Shown here: positions 20,400 through 33,253 of the stretch, in pieces
Layout of the letters: every line of letters starts with the position of its first letter
How positions within the stretch are numbered: the first letter of the stretch is position 1
Assembly: GCA_028641055.1 (NCBI GenBank)
Contig: CM054062.1
Location: 237,038,376 to 237,102,375, forward strand
Origin: Alopecurus myosuroides
Lineage: Eukaryota > Streptophyta > Magnoliopsida > Poales > Poaceae
DNA: 64,000 nt
Direction: 5' to 3'
Made by a program: the position numbers and the translations under genes
The notes under the pieces: model-generated
The model's input: only the letters and a program-made list of their open reading frames with translations
What the model was told of the DNA's origin: nothing
Databases searched by the model: none

Positions 20400-21449
20400 C
20401 CATCAAGAAGCAACCACTCCCTCGTGAACTCTGCAAGCAACAGAATCATCAGCAAAAACTATAATAGGAGCAACATGCTTAGGGGGAGATACTGTTACCT
20501 CTCTCCTTTTACTCTTCCTCCTCTTTTTCTTCTTCTTCCTCCTCTTCTTCCCCTCTTTAGGAGGGAGAGGCTTGAAATGAAGCTTCTCCACATCCCTGGT
20601 TTATTGTCAGAAACAGTAGAAAGAACTTTGGAGTATTCCCCCTCTTCATTAATAAGAACAAAAACACATATTAGTCCTGTCATATCTTGGTAAAGTCTCA
20701 TCTTTTATAATATTTTGTATGTAAGTATTTCCGTGGCAATTATGAACACAATAAAGATGACAACCATGCTAGGCACTATTCATATTAAAAGCACTCATAT
20801 CTTCCAAAGAAGTTTTTCTTGATAAATTTTCACACCCCAAAAATAATGTAAGTTCATCATGCTGATTAGGAGTGATCATGTCATCACAATATAAACTTGC
20901 AATACTCTTTGGTTTGTGCCACATTCTAGTTTTTTCACCAAGATCACTTAAAGCCATGTGCCACATTCTATTTTTTTTTCATTCTGATGATGGATACAAT
21001 ATTCTTCTTTGATTTGATTTTTTCCAGAAGTTCTAAGTCCTCCACAAAAACTAACATGCTTAGTACTTTCAGAAGTTTGAGCATGTTTATTGCAATCATT
21101 AATAACAACTTTATTTTTCATGCAAGTGTATTTAAAAGGTTCATGATATATGTCCCAATTATCTTTAGGAACATTAATATGAGAAGCAAAGGATCTATAC
21201 CAACCAATAATCATTTGAGGATCAGGCCCATATTTAGCACTAAGCTCTTGAAATTCAACAGTTTCAGCGAAAGACTTAATGCAATCATACTCATAGTTTA
21301 TACCTGATTCTTTACCTTTGTTGTTATTCCAATCTTCATTGTTGTTTTGAATTGTTTCAAGTAGATACCATTTAGTGTCAACCTTCTTACTTGAGAAAGA
21401 ACCCTCTAAAAAAGCATCTAGATAATCCATGTAATGTCCTGAAAGCCTT
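20400..21449 (-). pseudogene. Athila-type gag/protease remnant, copy 1
   Basis: The minus-strand frame 21457-20948 encodes a gag C-terminal half (GHYMDYLDAFLEGSF; YGPDPQMIIGWYRSFASHINV; about 160 residues). Its first few codons come from the neighbouring LTR. Frame shifts follow (20966-20769), and a separate short frame at 20591-20403 carries the basic K/R tail. The same pieces in the same order lie at 25764-26812. A poly-T length difference near 20970 against 26335 changes which frame stays open. No pol follows. The N-terminal half of this gag appears to be at 55301-56120. Confidence 0.75.
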
Positions 21450-23976
21450 TGTAGCATCCCAACTTTTAATAAAGATGGAATACTTGTGTTGTTGTGCTAG
21501 TCCCTGGATCAATTGCTAGCACCACAGTACAAAATGAAATATCATGCAAATGCATCAAATTCTATTACATCGCATGATCCAGTCTTTACAAAATAGGATT
21601 ACAACTTGCATAGTCTTAGAAGACTAGAAGAAAACAAAGAATTACATCGAAAAACATAGTACAACATTGAGCCCATCTTCTTCATGTGCCACAGGAAAAA
21701 CATGTTGGCGATAGTCACGAGATCCTAAACAAAATCCCCACTCGTCTTCAGAAACATCTGCATATGGAATATGCAGCCACAAGGGAGTCAATACAATTTA
21801 ATGTATTGGCAAGTAACATTATGGTGGATATAAATGGAAATACTAATACTACATGCATATTTGGCTTGATGGAATTTTGGCTAAGTTTGCATAAAGCAAG
21901 TTTTCTCCTATATTTTTTGTAAAAGAAAACTTTTCTTTTCAAAAGGTGGCATCATTGGACTAAAATCCGAGCACCACAACTACTGTTCACTTGGTCAAAT
22001 TTTACTTATTGAAAATGGTGATGTGATTCTTCCGTCCATCCTTGTCCAGCTGCTCATAGTTGTCCATAACCGGGGACACGGCTAACATCTTAGTTTGTTG
22101 ACTCTGCAGAGCTTGTGCACTTTCACCTTTAGACTCAAATCAGCCCAAACATCCTATACACCCTGAGTGCATTAAGGAAAGGAGAAGATTGATACGAGAT
22201 CTTTCAGAAGCAAGAATTCAACCCAATGGCAAGACCCGTTCCACCTATAATTATGCTACATCTGCTTGTCAAGACCAGGCTGAACCCTCGCAACTTAGTT
22301 AATCAAGACAGAGCCCATATGACTAAAGGTTGCACTGGAAGATATCTAAACTTGGGGAACATCATAATGACTTTGTTCCTGGGTGGCATTCCTTCAAGTG
22401 AACTCCCCTCGGGGAGACACTCAACTTTCCACAGCCCCGCACTACCAATCCACCTAGGTGGTTCATTGAAGTTGTTACTTAGAATTTTCTCACAGCATCA
22501 AGTAAAACAATTTCTGTAGCATGGCAAAGCATCAACTAAGTACCAAGGCTTCAAAATAACAGGGTATAAGGATGGATACACACTACTAGGATATATCATA
22601 GCATAATATAACTTAGCAAAACTTCCTATCATGCATACTACTCAAAATCAACTAATGCATATAGAAAATAATGGGTAGTTGAATGATGTGTTACTTGCCT
22701 TGTTGAAGTTGGTGAAGATATCACACTCTCTTCACAAAGGATCGGTGCTCTCCGTACAATCTATTCATTGAAAACACAATAACAAAATAAACAAACATGC
22801 TATCAAGCAAACATGCAAGTGAAGAGATCATACAAAGCAATAACATAGCAAATGGGGTTTAACCTAGTTTTCTAGGACATGGTCTAGGTTTGAGTTTGAA
22901 AGATTCATTCTCTAGTGGTCTCATACTTGTTAAGGAAATTCCAAGGGTTTACTTGGTATGTTTAGGTTGAGTTGGTAGTAACCAAACTTTATTGAAAACA
23001 TATTTATCTAAGAAGTTCCAAGAGTTCACCAAGGTCATCTCACTATTTTTCAACTAAAGTATCACATCATAAATTGTAACATTTAGTTGTTTTCATCAAA
23101 ACATTTGAGTACTCTAAGTTAGTATTTCCATTTTGGTTTAGGGTAGGTATAGGCTCAACTAACTTCTTAACAATAGAGAAAACAAGATAAAGTCTTGGTA
23201 TTTTCTATTTGGGTCAATGGTTGGGCAAAAACAACTTGTTATTCTTCAACCTGTATGGATTGCTCCAAGTCTTCACATGCTTGTCCTCTTGAAGTTCATC
23301 TTCATTCTTCTATTTTAGTTTCCTCCCTGTTGTGAAGCTTCTCTTGAACTTGATAAATCTTCATGGTCTTCACTTCACTACTTTCTTTAGGTATGGGATG
23401 GGCACAAATACCACTAAGTCAATTTGGAAAGAAATAAGAAGAAAGATAGAAAGAGAGAGGGAGGTGTTTTCTTCTGAATTTCTTCACACTTGTACTTCTT
23501 TGAGTTTCTTCTAGTTTTTGTGGAGTCCAATTCCCTTACTTTAAATTCTTCAATGATCTTCTTTGTAGCTCTTCATGTTTCCACCAGGTTGAAGATGTGG
23601 TACCTCCTTGTGGTTGATTCTTGACTTCCATTTTATAATCTTGATAGATTCTTGAAGCAAGAATTGGGGAGTGGAGAAGTAGATAGAAAACTAAGGTTCA
23701 CTACTTGGTAATATATGTGATTGACACATTCTAAGGACTTGGTCTTGGCTCCAAATAGCCATAACATCAAAGAATAGATGATGGTAACAATTTCTAAGAC
23801 ATGGTGAAAATGGATGTATCACTCTGTTGGGTTTTTGGTCAAAAACACATGGACATGGTCCAAGAGTGTCCAAAATAGTTAGGCACTAATTTCTCTGTTT
23901 CAACGTTACCCAATGGAGCAATTTTGGTTAAGGAACCATATTGAAATTATTTATAGAATTAAATCTATGTCAAAAA
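21450..23976 (-). repeat. LTR A, truncated 4.7-kb-family LTR
   Basis: Starts TGTAGCATCCCAACTTTT and matches the first 2.5 kb of LTR B (26813-29337) with few differences. It stops abruptly at 23976, where B continues. The flank on the gag side is also the same as for B, so A and B come from duplication of one insertion and not from two insertions. No coding capacity is seen. Confidence 0.85.
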
Positions 23977-24817
23977 GTCTAGCCATAGTCTATACGAGCT
24001 TCTATTTGCACCGTTATAAGCACGAGCCGAGACGTGTCCCCGGTTATGGGCCAGTTGAGCAAACTAGACATAGTTGGTACTGAAGGATCTCCTCATCATT
24101 TCTGAATAAATTAAAACATGTTAGAAACCTTTTTCCTAGTGCACATGGTGTGTCTACCCCTCTGTGCTACCTTTTCAAACTCATGGTGTGTCTACCCATG
24201 ATGACTTTTCAAACTCATGGTGTGTTTACCCATGATGACTTTATCAAACTTCATGGTGTGTCTGCCCATGATGCCTTTATCAAACTACATGGTGTGTCTT
24301 CCCATGTTGATTTCCAAATATTTTACATTGATTTAAAAATATAGGACAAAACTGGCTTTATGCAAATAGCCCAGACTCCACTAGCCAAATATCATGTAGC
24401 TAGTTGTTCCTCAAAACTGCCACCATACAAGTGTCACTTGCCAGTACATTGTTTGTACTGACTTCCTCCCCCGTGGGGGCTGAATATTCCAACGTGCAGA
24501 TAAATCTGAAGACGAGTGAGGATTTCGTTTAGGATCCCGAGTCTATCGCCAACATGTTCTGCCTATGGCGCATGAAGATGAAGAGGGCTCATTGATGAAT
24601 TGTTTATGATGTGTTTACTTTGAAGCCATGTTTATTGGGCTAGTCCATGATGACTATGCCAATTGTAAGTTTATTTTATTTCTTATCCACTAGATGAACG
24701 ATGTAGAATTATGCTATTGCAATGAATATTTCATTTTTTCATGTGTATGCTATCAGAGATCTCGGGAATAGCAGGATACACAGGTGTTCTATCTTTATTA
24801 AAAGGTAGGGTGCTACA
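23977..24817 (+). repeat. Inverted related LTR fragment
   Basis: Reverse complement of the head of the same or a sister LTR family: it ends GGTAGGGTGCTACA (minus strand TGTAGCACCC) and contains inverted matches to 21690-21760 and 22040-22100. It abuts truncated LTR A in opposite orientation and carries the minisatellite at 24144-24316. It is more diverged than A is from B. Confidence 0.7.
24144..24316. repeat. Minisatellite, ~36-38 bp unit, about 5 copies
   Basis: Five successive units containing catggtgtgtctacccatga followed by tgacttt-atcaaact, with small changes between units. The plus-strand frame across it shows the repeat as variants of KLHGVSAHDAF. I see no comparable array in LTRs A-D. 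Confidence 0.85.
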
Positions 24818-25091
24818 GTAGTAAACAGAAAATACAGTACGTCACAAGTCAACTGGATTCACAAGAGCGGCTCCCATGGTGAAGGACGCAACTGGTGTAG
24901 AAGGTCATCCCTCTTTCTCTTTCGTTTACACAATTATGCTTTGACTTATAAATCAGGGGAAAAAATAGTGAAGAGGTTTTGTATGCATTAATTTGGGGCG
25001 GGGCACCCCGCTGCCAGCTCTTCTATCATTTGGATAAGCGGATGCAGCCACTATTCCAGGGTGTAAAATCCAATCATCAAGTTAGATAAAG
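24818..25091. other. Unassigned spacer
   Basis: About 270 bp between the inverted LTR fragment and the second copy of the duplicated segment. I see no gene, terminal repeat or similarity to other parts of the window. Confidence 0.5.
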
Positions 25092-25763
25092 ATTCTCTAT
25101 TTACGTCCTCATGAGCAAAAACAGGAACATAAAGCAGGAGTAATTTTGAAGGTTTTGAAGGTAACACATGAGCAATTTACTTTGGAATGGCAGTTAAATA
25201 CCACATGTAGGTAGGTATGGTGGACACAATGGGTAAAACTTTGGTTTAAGGGAGTTCGGATGCACAAGTAGAGCTCATACTCAGTACAGGTGGAGGCTAG
25301 CAATAGACTGGGAGCGACAAATCAAGAGAGGAAAAGAGCCATAATCATGGATAGCGACATAAGCATCATTAATTAAAACATAAGTAGTATCACAAGTTCA
25401 AAAACTAAGTGGTCATGGAGGCTTTTCGTGACTGGTTTGTAGTCATAAACATGGTGTGAGCATGCGCCAAGTCAACCAAATAAAACATTCGAAAGAGAAT
25501 ACCATATATTGATGCTTTACTATGACAAGACCAACTCATGAATCTTTCAATACATATTAAACACTCTCAGCTATCTGAGGCTAATCATGCTACTCAATAA
25601 CCACAAGGATTTAAAACTAAAATAACATTTAGCATGGCATGAAAAAGTCCTAGCCACAGTATATACAAGCTTCTACTAGTACTGTTATAAATTCTACTTC
25701 AAGCAACAGTTTTTTTGTTTCTCCCAACAAGCACCATACAAAACATGCTTTAACAAAAATAAT
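25092..25763. repeat. Copy 2 of the duplicated segment (partner 1-672)
   Basis: Near-identical to 1-672. At 25763/25764 it passes directly into a copy of 20400 onward, with a single shared C at the junction. In copy 1 these two parts are 19.7 kb apart. Confidence 0.9.
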
Positions 25764-26812
25764 CCATCAAGAAGCAACCACTCCCTCGTGAACTCTGCAA
25801 GCAACAGAATCATCAGCAAAAACTATAATAGGAGCAACATGCTTAGGGGGAGATACTGTTACCTCTCTCATTTTACTCTTCCTCCTCTTTTTCTTCTTCT
25901 TCCTCCTCTTCTTCCCCTCTTTAGGAGGGAGAGGCTTGAAATTAAGCTTCTCCACATCCCTGGTTTATTGTCAGAAACAGTAGAAAGAACTTTGGAGTAT
26001 TCCCCCTCTTCATTAATAAGAACAAAAACACATATTAGTCCTGTCATATCTTGGTAAAGTCTCATCTTTTATAATATTTTGTATGTAAGTATTTCCGTGG
26101 CAATTATGAACACAATAAAGATGACAACCATGCTAGGCACTATTCATATTAAAAGCACTCATATCTTCCAAAGAAGTTTTTCTTGATAAATTTTCACACC
26201 CCAAAAATAATGTAAGTTCATCATGCTGATTAGGAGTGATCATGTCATCACAATATAAACTTGCAATACTCTTTGGTTTGTGCCACATTCTAGTTTTTTC
26301 ACCAAGATCACTTAAAGCCATGTGCCACATTCTATTTTTTTTCATTCTGGTGATGGATACAATATTCTTCTTTGATTTGATTTTTTCCAGAAGTTCTAAG
26401 TCCTCCACAAAAATTAACATGCTTAGTACTTTCAGAAGTTTGAGCATGTTTATTGCAATCATTAATAACAACTTTATTTTTCATGCAAGTGTATTTAAAA
26501 GGTTCATGATATATGTCCCAATTATCTTTAGGAACATTAATATGAGAAGCAAAGGATCTATACCAACCAATAATCATTTGAGGATCAGGCCCATATTTAG
26601 CACTAAGCTCTTGAAATTCAACAGTTTCAGCGAAAGACTTAATGCAATCATACTCATAGTTTATACCTGATTCTTTACCTTTGTTGTTATTCCAATCTTC
26701 ATTGTTGTTTTGAATTGTTTCAAGTAGATACCATTTAGTGTCAACCTTCTTACTTGAGAAAGAACCCTCTAAAAAAGCATCTAGATAATCCATGTAATGT
26801 CCTGAAAACCTT
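25764..26812 (-). pseudogene. Athila-type gag/protease remnant, copy 2
   Basis: Near-identical to 20400-21449, with about a dozen small differences in the duplicated 3.6 kb as counted by eye. Main frames on the minus strand: 26820-26332 (gag part with GHYMDYLDAFLEGSF), 26471-26133 (a shifted continuation ending MSAFNMNSA) and 25955-25767 (basic tail). This is the downstream half of the gag whose upstream half is at 55301-56120; the non-autonomous element 26813-55300 sits between them. Confidence 0.75.
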
Positions 26813-29800
26813 TGTAGCATCCCAACTTTTAATAAAGATGGAATACTTGTGTTGTTGTGCTAGTCCCTGGATCAATTGCTAGCACCACAGTACAAAATGA
26901 AATATCATGCAAATGCATCAAATTCTATTACATCGCATGATCCAGTCTTTACAAAATAGGATTACAACTTGCATAGTCTTAGAAGACTAGCAGAAAACAA
27001 AGAATTACATCGAAAAACATAGTACAACATTGAGCCCATCTTCTTCATGTGCCACAGGAAAAAGATGTTGGCGATAGTCACGAGATCCTAAACAAAATCC
27101 CCACTCGTCTTCAGAAACATCTGCATATGGAATATGCAGCCACAAGGGAGTCAATACAATTTAATGTATTGGCAAGTAACATTATGGTGGATATAAATGG
27201 AAATACTAATACTACATGCATATTTGGCTTGATGGAATTTTGGCTAAGTTTGCATAAAGCAAGTTTTCTCCTATTTTTTGTAAAAGAAAACTTTTCTTTT
27301 CAAAAGGTGGCATCATTGGACTAAAATCCGAGCACCACAACTACTGTTCACTTGGTCAAATTTTACTTATTGAAAATGGTGATGTGATTCTTCCGTCCAT
27401 CCTTGTCCAGCTGCTCATAGTTGTCCATAACCGGGGACACGGCTAACATCTTAGTTTGTTGACTCTGCAGAGCTTGTGCACTTTCACCTTTAGACTCAAA
27501 TCAGCCCAAACATCCTATACACCCTGAGTGCATTAAGGAAAGGAGAAGATTGATACGAGATCTTTCAGAAGCAAGAATTCAACCCAATGGCAAGACCCGT
27601 TCCACCTATAATTATGCTACATCTGCTTGTCAAGACCAGGCTGAACCCTCGCAACTTAGTTAATCAAGACAGAGCCCATATGACTAAAGGTTGCACTAGA
27701 AGATATCTAAACTTGGGGAACATCATAATCACTTTGTTCCTGGGTGGCATTCCTTCAAGTGAACTCCCCTCGGGGAGACACTCAACTTTCCACAGCCCCG
27801 CACTACCAATCCACCTAGGTGGTTCATTGAAGTTGTTACTTAGAATTTTCTCACGGCATCAAGTAAAACAATTTATGTAGCATGGCAAAGCATCAACTAA
27901 GTACCAAGGCTTCAAAATAACAGGGTATAAGGATGGATACACACTACTAGGATATATCATAGCATAATATAACTTAGCAAAACTTCCTATCATGCATACT
28001 ACTCAAAATCAACTAATGCATATAGAAAATAATGGGTAGTTGAATGATGTGTTACTTGCCTTGTTGAAGTTGGTGAAGATATCACACTCTCTTCACAAAG
28101 GATCGGTGCTCTCCGTACAATCTATTAATTGAAAACACAATAACAAAATAAACAAACATGCTATCAAGCAAACATGCAAGTGAAGAGATCATACAAAGCA
28201 ATAACATAGCAAATGGGGTTTAACCTAGTTTTCTAGGACATGGTCTAGGTTTGAGTTTGAAAGATTCATTCTCTAGTGGTCTCATACTTGTTAAGGAAAT
28301 TCCAAGGGTTTACTTGGTATGTTTAGGTTGAGTTGGTAGTAACCAAACTTTATTGAAAACATATTTATCTAAGAAGTTCCAAGAGTTCACCAAGGTGATC
28401 TCACTATTTTTCAACTAAAGTATCACATCATAAATTGTAACATTTAGTTGTTTTCATCAAAACATTTGAGTACTCTAAGTTAGTATTTCCATTTTGGTTT
28501 AGGGTAGGTATAGGCTCAACTAACTTCTTAACAATAGAGAAAACAAGATAAAGTCTTGGTATTTTCTATTTGGGTCAATGGTTGGGCAAAAACAACTTGT
28601 TATTCTTCAACCTGTATGGATTGCTCCAAGTCTTCACATGCTTGTCCTCTTGAAGTTCATCTTCATTCTTCTATTTTAGTTTCCTACCTGTTGTGAAGCT
28701 TCTCTTGAACTTGATAAATCTTCATGGTCTTCACTTCACTACTTTCTTTAGGTATGGGATGGGCACAAATACCACTAAGTCAATTTGGAAAGAAATAAGA
28801 AGAAAGATAGAAAGAGAGAGGGAGGTGTTTTCTTCTGAATTTCTTCACACTTGTACTTCTTTGAGTTTCTTCTAGTTTTTGTGGAGTCCAATTCCCTTAC
28901 TTTAAATTCTTCAATGATCTTCTTTGTAGATCTTCATGTTGCCACCAGGTTGAAGATGAGGTGCCTCCTTGTGGTTGATTCTTGACTTCCATTTTATAAT
29001 CTTGATAGATTCTTGAAGCAAGAATCGGGGAGTGAAGAAGTAGATAGAAAACTAAGGTTCACTACTTGGTAATATATGTGATTGACACATTCTAAGGACT
29101 TGGTCTTGGCTCCAAATAGCCATAACATCAAAGAATAGATGATGGTAACAATTTCTAAGACATGGTGAAAATGGATGTATCACTCTGTTGGGTTTTTGGT
29201 CAAAAACACATGGACATGGTCCAAGAGTGTCCAAAATAGTTAGGCACTAATTTCTCTTTTTCAACGTTACCCAATGGAGCAGTTTTGGTTAAGGAACCAT
29301 ATTGAAATTATTTATAGAATTAAATCTATGTCAAAAATACTCAAATATATTAATTAATTCTAAATTCAATTCTAACTTGATCAAAAATTATTTTGTAATA
29401 GATAATATGAAATTACACATAATAAGGTTTCCATATATATTTTATTTACAATTTTTGGATTTGTAGAATTTGAATTATGCCAAAATTCATCAAAAAAGCA
29501 TATTTGAAATTGAAAAGAATTAAATAGTCAAATTTGAATTTGAACAGTGCTAAAAGATTCTACAAATCAAGGGGATTTCAAAAAGTCCAAGTTTATCAAA
29601 TTTGGCCAAGTGGTTAAAAAGTTATGATGATTCTAGTTTCTAGGGGCTTTTCTGCAAAATTGATATTCTAATTTTATTCGGAAATAAAATCCAGAGAAAG
29701 TTGGGCTCAGATCTGCTATTTTCCGCATAGGGCGATGGATAGGGATTGGGCCTGGGCCGGCTAAGCGCTGCGTGGGCGACAAATAACCAAATCGGCGCAG

Positions 29801-31548
29801 CTGACTGGCGCACACGTGGCGTAACCTAATTCGTTGATACCGATTCGTTTAAGTGGTATAACAGGAGCGCTCCGATCTAGATCTAACGGTCAGGATCTAA
29901 GGGAGAGAGGAGATGGACACTCACCGCAGTGGGGTCTCATCGGAAAATGGCGTTGCGGTGGCCGGCGGCGCAGAAGTCGACGGCGATGGCGCTCCGGTGG
30001 TCTTCGGGGTCGATGGGGACCACGACGAGCTTCAGCATGACTCGGTGAATCCGATGGTGCCCGCGGGGTGCACGCTGGAGGCTCGTAGCGGTGGCGTTGT
30101 GCAGGAGGAGACGGCACGGCTCCGGTGACCCTCGGGAGACGACTGCGCCAATGATCTCGCTGCGAAAAAGTTCACCCGAGCGCATCAATCGATGGGCCAG
30201 ATCAAGGGAGAGGAGTTGGGAGAAGACTCGGGCACGGGGAAGGCCTCACCTCGCCGGAATCTTGAAAACACGGCGGCGGACAACACGATTCCGGTGAGCA
30301 ATCTGGAGAGCCCTGGGGCGCAATCGGTAGAGGAGGGAGGGGGCAAATGGAGCGGGCAGATGAGGCTTCTTATAGGCATGCATAGGGAAAGAAATCATGG
30401 CCTTAATGGCCTTGAATTGGTGGCGAGAATCTCGGCCAAAATGGTCGTGGCTTTCCTTCCATGAGGAAGAAGAAGGGTGACGTCAGCTGACGTCATCTTT
30501 TCTTTTTATTTTTATTTCCTTTTTCCTGTTAAATAAAAACCTTAATAACTTCTGTTTTAAATATCCAAATGACATGAAACAAATTTCTAAATTCTTGAAA
30601 TTTCCAATACTTTCCAACAATACCACTTTTGAAAACAAACCAACATATTTTATTTTTGAATTTTGGAAATTTGAATAATTACTTAATAGTCACTTAATGT
30701 GATTTTTAATTTAAATTTTTTATAAAACATAGTTATTGGTCAATTAAAATTTTAGTGACATTATAAATGTTGAAAACATAATTTTGAAAGTTATTTCATC
30801 TTGTTTTTCATAATTTTATATTTTGAAAATATAAATAAAACACTAATATTACTTTAAGGCCATTTTAAAATTTAGAAAATAATAAATTGACGTTATTGTA
30901 TAAATAAAATTTCAGAGACATTTTACATGTCATAAATTATTTTTGGAAGGCCATTTGTAAACCATTTTCACATTTTATAATTTTAGGATATGAAGGATTT
31001 TACTAATAGTAACTTAATGCTATTTAATTAGTTCATATCAAATAATTAATATTGTTGATCAATAAAAATTAGAATAAAAACCACAAGTCATAATATTGTT
31101 TTAAGAACCCTCCTTTATGTTATTTTCAAGCAATGTATTTTCCTTTTCACACCTTTATGTTTAAAACTTGAAATAGCAATTAAAAGTTATTATGAAGTAT
31201 TTTATTCTTATCAAATGTTGTTGAGGCTTGGAAATTTATTAAGGGTTATAATTCTCTGATTTTTTTGCCATAAAAATATCCTCAAAGTAATATTGGAGTT
31301 GCAAACATTTTAGGTAAGGGTTTGTTAATAAAAATATATTCCTTTATATAATAATAATAAATTTTTAATAAGGTTTTAGAGTTTAAGGAACAAGGCATAA
31401 TTGGATTGGTAAACTTAATTTCATTGAATTATGTATTATTCCCTTTTGTTTCTTGCTTCTCATTTGGTTCTTGGTGACTTGCCTAACATGAAAACAAAAA
31501 GTTTCAAATTTTTGTGATTTTTGCATTTTTCAAAAATCAGGGATGTTA
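26813..31548 (-). repeat. LTR B (4736 bp)
   Basis: Begins TGTAGCATCCC on the plus strand and ends AATCAGGGATGTTA. No nested insertion. On the minus strand a CCTATAAGAAG promoter-like TATA is at 30369-30374, followed by a CT-rich leader and a GC-rich block (29840-30450). 30480-31548 is very AT-rich U3-like sequence. Frames in the GC-rich block are present in parallel in C and D but show no domain. Confidence 0.85.
30369..30374 (-). promoter_or_regulatory. TATA box of LTR B
   Basis: Minus strand GCCTATAAGAAGCC, about 1.18 kb into the LTR, just before a CT-rich leader. It is conserved at 41590-41595 in LTR C; in LTR D (about 54126-54131) it has changed to CCTATAGGAAG. Confidence 0.6.
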
Positions 31549-32028
31549 GAGACTACCACCCTTAAAAGAAATCTAGTCCTGAGATTTGGGAAGGTTAGAA
31601 GGAAACATAGGTCTGGGTGACTGGGTTCCAGAACAATTTGGTGGGCTACCACCCTTAAAAGAAACTTTTGTGGTTAGTCTATTTTCATTAGATTGGATTG
31701 TAGATTGATTTGAGATTGGCTTGAGTAGAACTTTCCTTCGTGGTAGAGCTGTAGACCAACATAGGTATGTTGAACTACCTTTGACACTGAGGGGTCACTC
31801 TTTGGGTCAATCAAAAGACCAAGTTGAGAGGATTTCACAACATCATCTCATATTAATGGGAACTCATTTCTCGGACCTTCATTGTGGTTTATTACACTGG
31901 AAGAACTTCTAAAGAAGATAAATTTATTTTCAACATAAAACTTTGACTAAGATTCCTTCTTGGAGAGATACTTCTTCATGCTCAACATGACTTCTTGAAG
32001 TATTGGCCTCCTTATAGCCTCATGCTTC
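31549..32028 (-). other. 3' part of internal region 1, with polypurine-type end
   Basis: Non-coding sequence between the zinc-knuckle remnant and LTR B. The minus strand next to the LTR reads TTTTAAGGGTGGTAGTCTC, in the position of a polypurine tract. The ccacccttaaaagaaa motif occurs twice (about 31556-31572 and 31647-31663). The same layout is at 42770-43250. Confidence 0.55.
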
Positions 32029-32685
32029 TCAGACTATCCTAACTTTGGGTTTTGGTGGCATGTTCCTCCTTTCTGGGCATTTGCTTGAATAATGTCCCAT
32101 GTTTCTACACTTATAGCATTGTATATGTTTGAGGTCCTTCTTTTCAAGGCAATCATCTGTGAAGTGTCCAGTCTCTCTACAGCGATGGCAAAATACCATA
32201 GACATGTCTCTTTTCCCTTTTATTCGTATGGTCTTGGCCATCATATCTTCATACTATTGTCCAGTATACTCAACTATGTTTGTTGAAAGTCTGGGTTTCT
32301 TGTTGGGGCAATTCCTAGATAAATGTCCATCTTCTTCACAAGAATAACAATTCTTAGTGATATGTTTGGATGAATATGGGTGTGGTGTAGTCTTGGCTCC
32401 AGTATTCATCTTGACTTGGTCCATCTGAATAGTATCCAGCTTGCGTTTTCCCTTCACTTCTGGTTTTCCTAAGTTCTCTTGGATTGCACTAAGCATTCCC
32501 ACTTTGGCTTGTTGTCCAACTTGTTGTACCATGGGGTGAAGTGGACATTGTGTTGGAACATGTGTTGTTCCTTCACACAGAAAACAAGTAACTTGAGTGA
32601 AGTATCCTTCAGTTGATTTGTTTGCACCACCATGGGGCCACTCATTAGGACATTTTTTTTGGAATAGTGTCCTTTCTCCCCGCAA
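32029..32685 (-). pseudogene. Gag nucleocapsid-like remnant with CCHC zinc knuckles, copy 1
   Basis: On the minus strand the frame 32685-32254 and, after one in-frame stop, 32244-32029 encode knuckles CFLCEGTTHVPTQC, CYSCEEDGHLSRNC, CHRCRETGHFTDDC and CYKCRNMGHYSSKC. A further knuckle (KSCGEKGHYSKKC) lies just upstream, knocked out of frame by a longer T run near 32655. Five C-x2-C-x4-H-x4-C units is many for a Gag, which usually has one or two. The frame ends PPKPKVRIV with no protease after it. CCHC arrays bind single-stranded nucleic acid; here the frame is broken. Confidence 0.75.
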
Positions 32686-32713
32686 GATTTGCAGGCTTTG
32701 AGTGTTGAAACAT

Positions 32714-32962
32714 TTATTCTTCCATCTCCTGGTTATCTCTAGCTATCAAAGGTTGATTGTTTTCACTATTGGCCAAGTTTTGGGACATCACCTTCACTAT
32801 TTGTGATTGAGTATCCAACACTTGTTGCATTCCTGGTGTTAACTCCATATTGGGGTTGCTGGCTTGATTTTGGGTCATCAGTTGTATCAGCTGAGTCTGA
32901 GCTTCTAGTAGCATCTGCATTGCCATTGACTTCTCAGAGTTGTTGGCATTCTGGCTAGGCAT
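32714..32962 (-). pseudogene. Gag N-terminal piece, copy 1
   Basis: An 82-residue frame, MPSQNANNSEKSMAMQMLLE onward, is rich in Gln, Asn and Met and helical, like the N-terminus of plant chromovirus Gag proteins. It stops at EMEE, where copy 2 reads on. The capsid core expected before the zinc knuckles is missing: only about 30 bases separate this piece from the knuckle region. Confidence 0.55.
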
Positions 32963-33253
32963 CTGTTTTGGGGTTTTAGGAAAGATTAGAAAGATAGCTA
33001 AGGAAGGTTCCTATCCAAACATAGCAGATCAAGGAAACTCATCTTGCAAACAACATATAACAAACACAAAGCAATACATTCATCACACCAATCAATAAAG
33101 TTTTCAAAAACATCTAGTATTGTCATACCACACTCATTGGTATGATCAATACTCTGATCGTGTTTCATGTCTCACAACTTTATTACATCTCATGGTGGTC
33201 TACTAATCAAGGTAGGCTAACCACTTTCTTGCTTTATTCCTCACGAGAGGTCT

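Noticed and set aside
23332..23514. 60-codon frame repeated in all four LTRs (also 28693, 35755, 46972)
   Set aside because: Its presence follows from the LTR repeats, it starts without an ATG in good context, and it lies in non-coding LTR sequence.
24144..24316. Possible CRISPR-like array
   Set aside because: Units are contiguous, with no unique spacers between repeats, and the DNA is eukaryotic; this is a minisatellite.
29834..30464. Overlapping frames in the GC-rich block of LTR B, repeated in LTRs C and D
   Set aside because: They are repeated only because the LTR is repeated. Frames on both strands are equally open and change length between copies; no domain is recognised.
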